From Bacteroidales bacterium (lineage in GTDB: Bacteria > Bacteroidota > Bacteroidia > Bacteroidales > P3): 43,100 bases of DNA. This document shows positions 40,723 to 43,100 of this stretch, piece after piece; the first letter of the stretch is position 1, and each line of letters opens with the position of its first letter. The notes beneath the pieces are model-generated. The model was not told the origin of the DNA. It worked only from the letters and a program-made list of their open reading frames with translations, and made no database searches. The translations under genes and the position numbers were made by a program. The stretch is from NCBI GenBank assembly GCA_024400415.1, contig JAKSMS010000014.1:1-43100 (forward strand), given 5' to 3'.

Positions 40723-41756
40723 TGAATATAGTAGATAACATACGTACTACCCACAGTATCACTCGCGACCAGCTGGCCGAGCTGCTCGACACTCAGGACC
40801 AGGAACTTCTTGAATATCTCCGCCAGCAGGCCCAGCAGGTGGCTCAGTCTATCTATTCCAATAAGGTCTTCATTCGCGGACTTATAGAAATCTCCAGCTA
40901 CTGCAAGAATGACTGCCTCTATTGCGGACTCCGCCGCTCTAATCACGAGGCTGTGCGCTATCGCCTTACTGAAAACGAGATATATGCTGCTTGTGAGAAC
41001 GGATACACGCTTGGTTTTCGCACTTTTGTCATGCAAGGTGGTGAAGATGCCTGGTTCAACGACGACAATATGTGCCGCATAGTATCCACTATCCGTCGCC
41101 GCTATCCCGATTGCGCCATCACCCTTTCGCTTGGCGAACGCAGTCGCGAGAGCTATCAGCGTCTCTTTGATGCTGGCGCCAACCGCTATCTCCTGCGCCA
41201 CGAGACTGCCGACAAGTCCCACTACGCCCAGCTCCATCCCTCCGATATGTCCTTTGACAACCGCATACAATGCCTCTACAATCTAAAAGAAATAGGCTAT
41301 CAGGTGGGCTGCGGCTTCATGGTCGGTTCTCCATACCAGACCATTGATACCCTCTATCAAGACCTGCAGTTTATCCTCCGTCTGCAACCCCACATGGTGG
41401 GCATAGGACCTTTTGTCTCTACACGCCACACCGCGTTCGAAGATTTTTCCAATGGGTCTGTTGAGCGAACCCTACGCCTCCTATCCATCATCCGACTTCT
41501 CCACCCGCATGTGTTGATGCCTGCTACAACGGCTTTAGGTACTCTTCATCCTCGTGGGCGCGAGAAGGGAATATTGGCCGGAGCCAATGTCGTCATGCCC
41601 AATCTATCGCCCCTAGCTCACCGAAAGGACTATAATATATATGATAATAAGATATGCACGGGCGACGAGGCTGCGGAGTGCTACGTGTGCACATCTCAGC
41701 GCTTGAGTCAAATCGGCTACCAGGCCGTGGTCGACCGTGGCGATTTCAAGGAGTGA
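40722..41756 (+). CDS. hydE: [FeFe]-hydrogenase H-cluster maturation radical SAM enzyme HydE
   Basis: 344 residues. Radical SAM protein with the cluster motif C61-x3-C65-x2-C68 (YCKNDCLYCG). HydE-specific blocks follow: FIRGLIEISSYC, GFRTFVMQGGED, ITLSLGERS, NRYLLRHETA, VGCGFMVGSPYQT, GIGPFVS and MPATTALGT with NVVMPNLSP. With HydG and HydF it builds the H-cluster dithiolate ligand in the cytoplasm. Neither HydF, HydG nor a hydrogenase is encoded in this window. The C-terminal C-x-x-C (CYVC) may hold the accessory cluster. It is translationally coupled (ATG shares its A with the preceding TAA) to the GH20-like gene, an unexpected operon partner. Confidence 0.93.
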   Translation: MNIVDNIRTTHSITRDQLAELLDTQDQELLEYLRQQAQQVAQSIYSNKVFIRGLIEISSYCKNDCLYCGLRRSNHEAVRYRLTENEIYAACENGYTLGFRTFVMQGGEDAWFNDDNMCRIVSTIRRRYPDCAITLSLGERSRESYQRLFDAGANRYLLRHETADKSHYAQLHPSDMSFDNRIQCLYNLKEIGYQVGCGFMVGSPYQTIDTLYQDLQFILRLQPHMVGIGPFVSTRHTAFEDFSNGSVERTLRLLSIIRLLHPHVLMPATTALGTLHPRGREKGILAGANVVMPNLSPLAHRKDYNIYDNKICTGDEAAECYVCTSQRLSQIGYQAVVDRGDFKE

Positions 41757-41789
41757 GAGGTACTCCAATAAGCGAGATGACGATTTTAT

Positions 41790-41821
41790 TTTGCCATATC
41801 GTTCACTTTGTGTAACTTTGC
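41790..41821 (+). promoter_or_regulatory. Promoter of the DUF481 outer-membrane protein
   Basis: TTTG at 41790-41793 and TAACTTTGC at 41813-41821 with a 19-nt spacer. Confidence 0.8.
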
Positions 41822-41855
41822 AATTGTTGAATTATTCATTTAAAAATTAAAAAAT

Positions 41856-42632
41856 ATGCGTAAAGTATTAGCTATCATTCTTTTAGTTGCATGCGTAGGT
41901 TCCGTGTCAGCTCAGAAAAAGTGGTCTTGGAACTTCGGTGCTAACGGAACCTTGAACAGCGGTAACGTTGAAAACATGAACTTCAGCCACAATGGTGGTG
42001 TAGATCGCAACGACAGCCTCCTGGCTTTCAGCGCCAACTACAAATTCGTTTACGGCGAGCAGGACAAGGTTACCAACAACCTCGGTCTTAGCGGCGGCGT
42101 TCAGTTCGATGTGTGGCAGTACGACCGTTGGTCACCATTCGTATCCGATATGCTTGAACGCAATACCTACAAGGGTATCGACTTCAAGAATGCATTCCTC
42201 TTCGGTGTTAAGTACAGAATCATTACCAAACCAGGCGTTTACGACTACTCCATCAGTGGTGCGCTCGTAGGCGACTACACCGATTACCATTTCGGCCTTG
42301 CAACCGTTTCTGACGAAGGCTTCGCAGGTGTTGACGGACTCAACAATAATCTCAACGATACCCTCAGTGGTTGGAAGGCTCGTGTATCCCTCCGTTTTAA
42401 GGTTAAGCAGAAAATTACCGATGCTGTTAGCCTCAAGCACACCACCTTCTATCAGCCAAACCTGGTCGACTTTAGCGACTACCTCGTTAACAGCGTTACT
42501 TCAATTGACACTAAGCTCAACAAGAACCTCTCCCTCAACCTGAGCTTTGCTTACGACTATAAGAGCGTAGTGCCAGCAGGCAAGGAGAACTATGATATCG
42601 TTACCAGCGTGGGTCTCAAACTCGCCTTCTAA
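41856..42632 (+). CDS. DUF481-like outer-membrane barrel protein
   Basis: 258 residues with a signal peptide (MRKVLAIILLVACVGSVSA-Q). The mature N-terminus, WSWNFGANGTLNSGNVENMNFS, matches DUF481 (YdiY-like) proteins, whose first strands contain 'W-x-G-x-x-x-L-G-x-x-x-x-S-G-N'. Alternating strands follow (FSANYKFVYGEQDKVTNNL), and the end GLKLAF has a terminal Phe typical for Bam-inserted barrels. Function in Bacteroidota is unknown; E. coli relatives are called acid- or salt-inducible. It is monocistronic, with its own promoter and terminator. Confidence 0.78.
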   Translation: MRKVLAIILLVACVGSVSAQKKWSWNFGANGTLNSGNVENMNFSHNGGVDRNDSLLAFSANYKFVYGEQDKVTNNLGLSGGVQFDVWQYDRWSPFVSDMLERNTYKGIDFKNAFLFGVKYRIITKPGVYDYSISGALVGDYTDYHFGLATVSDEGFAGVDGLNNNLNDTLSGWKARVSLRFKVKQKITDAVSLKHTTFYQPNLVDFSDYLVNSVTSIDTKLNKNLSLNLSFAYDYKSVVPAGKENYDIVTSVGLKLAF

Positions 42633-42657
42633 TACGATATAATAATATATGTATAAG

Positions 42658-42685
42658 AGAGCTGCCATCGTGCAGCTCTTTTTTT
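42658..42685 (+). terminator. Terminator of the DUF481 gene
   Basis: AGAGCTGC (42658-42665) and GCAGCTCT (42672-42679) form a perfect stem with a 6-nt loop, followed by a T run. Confidence 0.9.
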
Positions 42686-43055
42686 GTGCCTATTCCTCCT
42701 TTTAATCTTAAAAACTTATGATATTAATCTCTATCCATTAGTCGCCATATTGCCCTCCATAATGGTAATTACGATATTGTTAATATGTTGATTATTAAAT
42801 AAATATAGGAATTTTTCCTAAATCTATCAGAATGTTGAAATATTTATAAGTTACTATATATCAGTTAAATATATTGATATTTGACACCAAGATGCGCTCG
42901 ATGTTAACTTTAAGTAGTTCATTTTTTCACAAAAACTCATCATTCTTTACCTATTTGCAAGATAAAAAAGTAAGCATATTGATTTTTTTTCAAAAATTAT
43001 TTCGCACAAAATCAGATACTTTACAAAAAATATGCTCAAAAAAACAAAAAAATAT
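42686..43055. other. AT-rich non-coding region upstream of a strong promoter
   Basis: I see no gene here. The composition is far more AT-rich than the rest of the window, with many A and T tracts (for example around 42985 and 43035-43055). The one open frame through it is low-complexity. Such A/T-tract regions commonly lie upstream of highly expressed stable-RNA operons. Confidence 0.5.
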
Positions 43056-43086
43056 TTTGTAGTTTGGAAAAAGGTCGTATCTTTGC
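43056..43086 (+). promoter_or_regulatory. Strong promoter at the window edge, probably for a stable-RNA operon
   Basis: TTTG at 43056-43059, 18 nt, then TATCTTTGC at 43078-43086, preceded by GTCG as at the tRNA promoters. The transcript would begin in the last few bases of the window. The A-tract-rich upstream region and the GCACTCGCTTT start resemble rRNA operon leaders of Bacteroidales as I remember them; the gene itself is outside the window. Confidence 0.65.
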
Positions 43087-43100
43087 ACTCGCTTTCGACA

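Noticed and set aside
42874-43062. A 62-residue Phe/Lys/Ser-rich frame near the right edge
   Set aside because: It lies in AT-tract DNA and runs into a promoter; composition explains the open frame.
1-43100. Prophage, integrative element or intact insertion sequence
   Set aside because: No integrase, transposase, phage structural or conjugation gene was found; only the small non-coding element at 8066-8253 looks mobile.

Overview
The window reads as a chromosomal segment of an anaerobic Bacteroidales bacterium (Bacteroidota), probably a gut member related to Prevotellaceae or Muribaculaceae. The family assignment is an inference. The support is: many lipoproteins and TonB-independent outer-membrane proteins with Bacteroidota-style signals; fimbrillin/FISUMP-type surface lipoproteins; a long single-chain PurL; a [FeFe]-hydrogenase maturase (HydE); promoters of the Bacteroidota type (TTTG, about 20 nt, TAnnTTTGC); and almost no Shine-Dalgarno sequences. 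I see no plasmid, prophage, CRISPR array or intact insertion sequence. Most of the window is ordinary core chromosome with accessory surface loci between.

Layout. 1-5570: end of serS; a minus-strand outer-membrane barrel; then a plus-strand run of porin, Gate-domain inner-membrane protein, purE and a kinase-dCMP deaminase fusion, which reads as nucleobase/nucleoside uptake plus nucleotide metabolism; then a 2[4Fe-4S] ferredoxin. 5669-8010: a lamin-tail surface protein and pepD. 8066-8253: a MITE-like foldback element with a 7-bp flanking duplication. 8321-12701 (minus): purL and a PlsC-like acyltransferase. 13111-14745: a tiny protein and a fimbrillin/FISUMP lipoprotein. 14847-17321 (minus): DUF389 membrane protein, Vsr endonuclease and GNAT acetyltransferase in one operon. 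17427-17523: a large palindrome made of 11-bp units. 17904-22893: S9 peptidase, UDP-glucose dehydrogenase and a HAD phosphatase. 22934-23011: tRNA-Val (minus). 23207-25993: a tight four-gene operon of two lipoproteins alternating with two HAD phosphatases, one of them membrane-anchored. 26043-26127: tRNA-Ser, followed by about 440 bp of nested inverted and direct repeats. 26573-31095 (minus): a five-gene operon (EamA transporter, phosphoesterase, lipoprotein, polyprenyl-phosphate sugar transferase, FKBP isomerase). 31208-35419: a secreted DUF4412-like protein, ftsK and an O-methyltransferase.

The most unusual locus is 35492-41756, a seven-gene operon behind a clear promoter. It encodes three small paralogous lipoproteins that share a four-cysteine framework, a MauE/DoxX-thioredoxin fusion (a membrane thiol-redox protein), a Wzx-like flippase, a cysteine-rich GH20-like lipoprotein that has lost its catalytic glutamate, and HydE. 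I infer that the redox protein handles disulfides of the envelope cysteine-rich lipoproteins. As far as I know this set has no established function. The window ends with a DUF481 outer-membrane protein, an AT-rich non-coding stretch, and a strong promoter that probably drives a stable-RNA operon just outside.

Regulation visible in the sequence is mainly promoter-level. Seven of eleven recognisable promoters share an extended TCGTAnnTTTGC core, and the two tRNA promoters are 33/36 identical across the whole -33 to -7 region.
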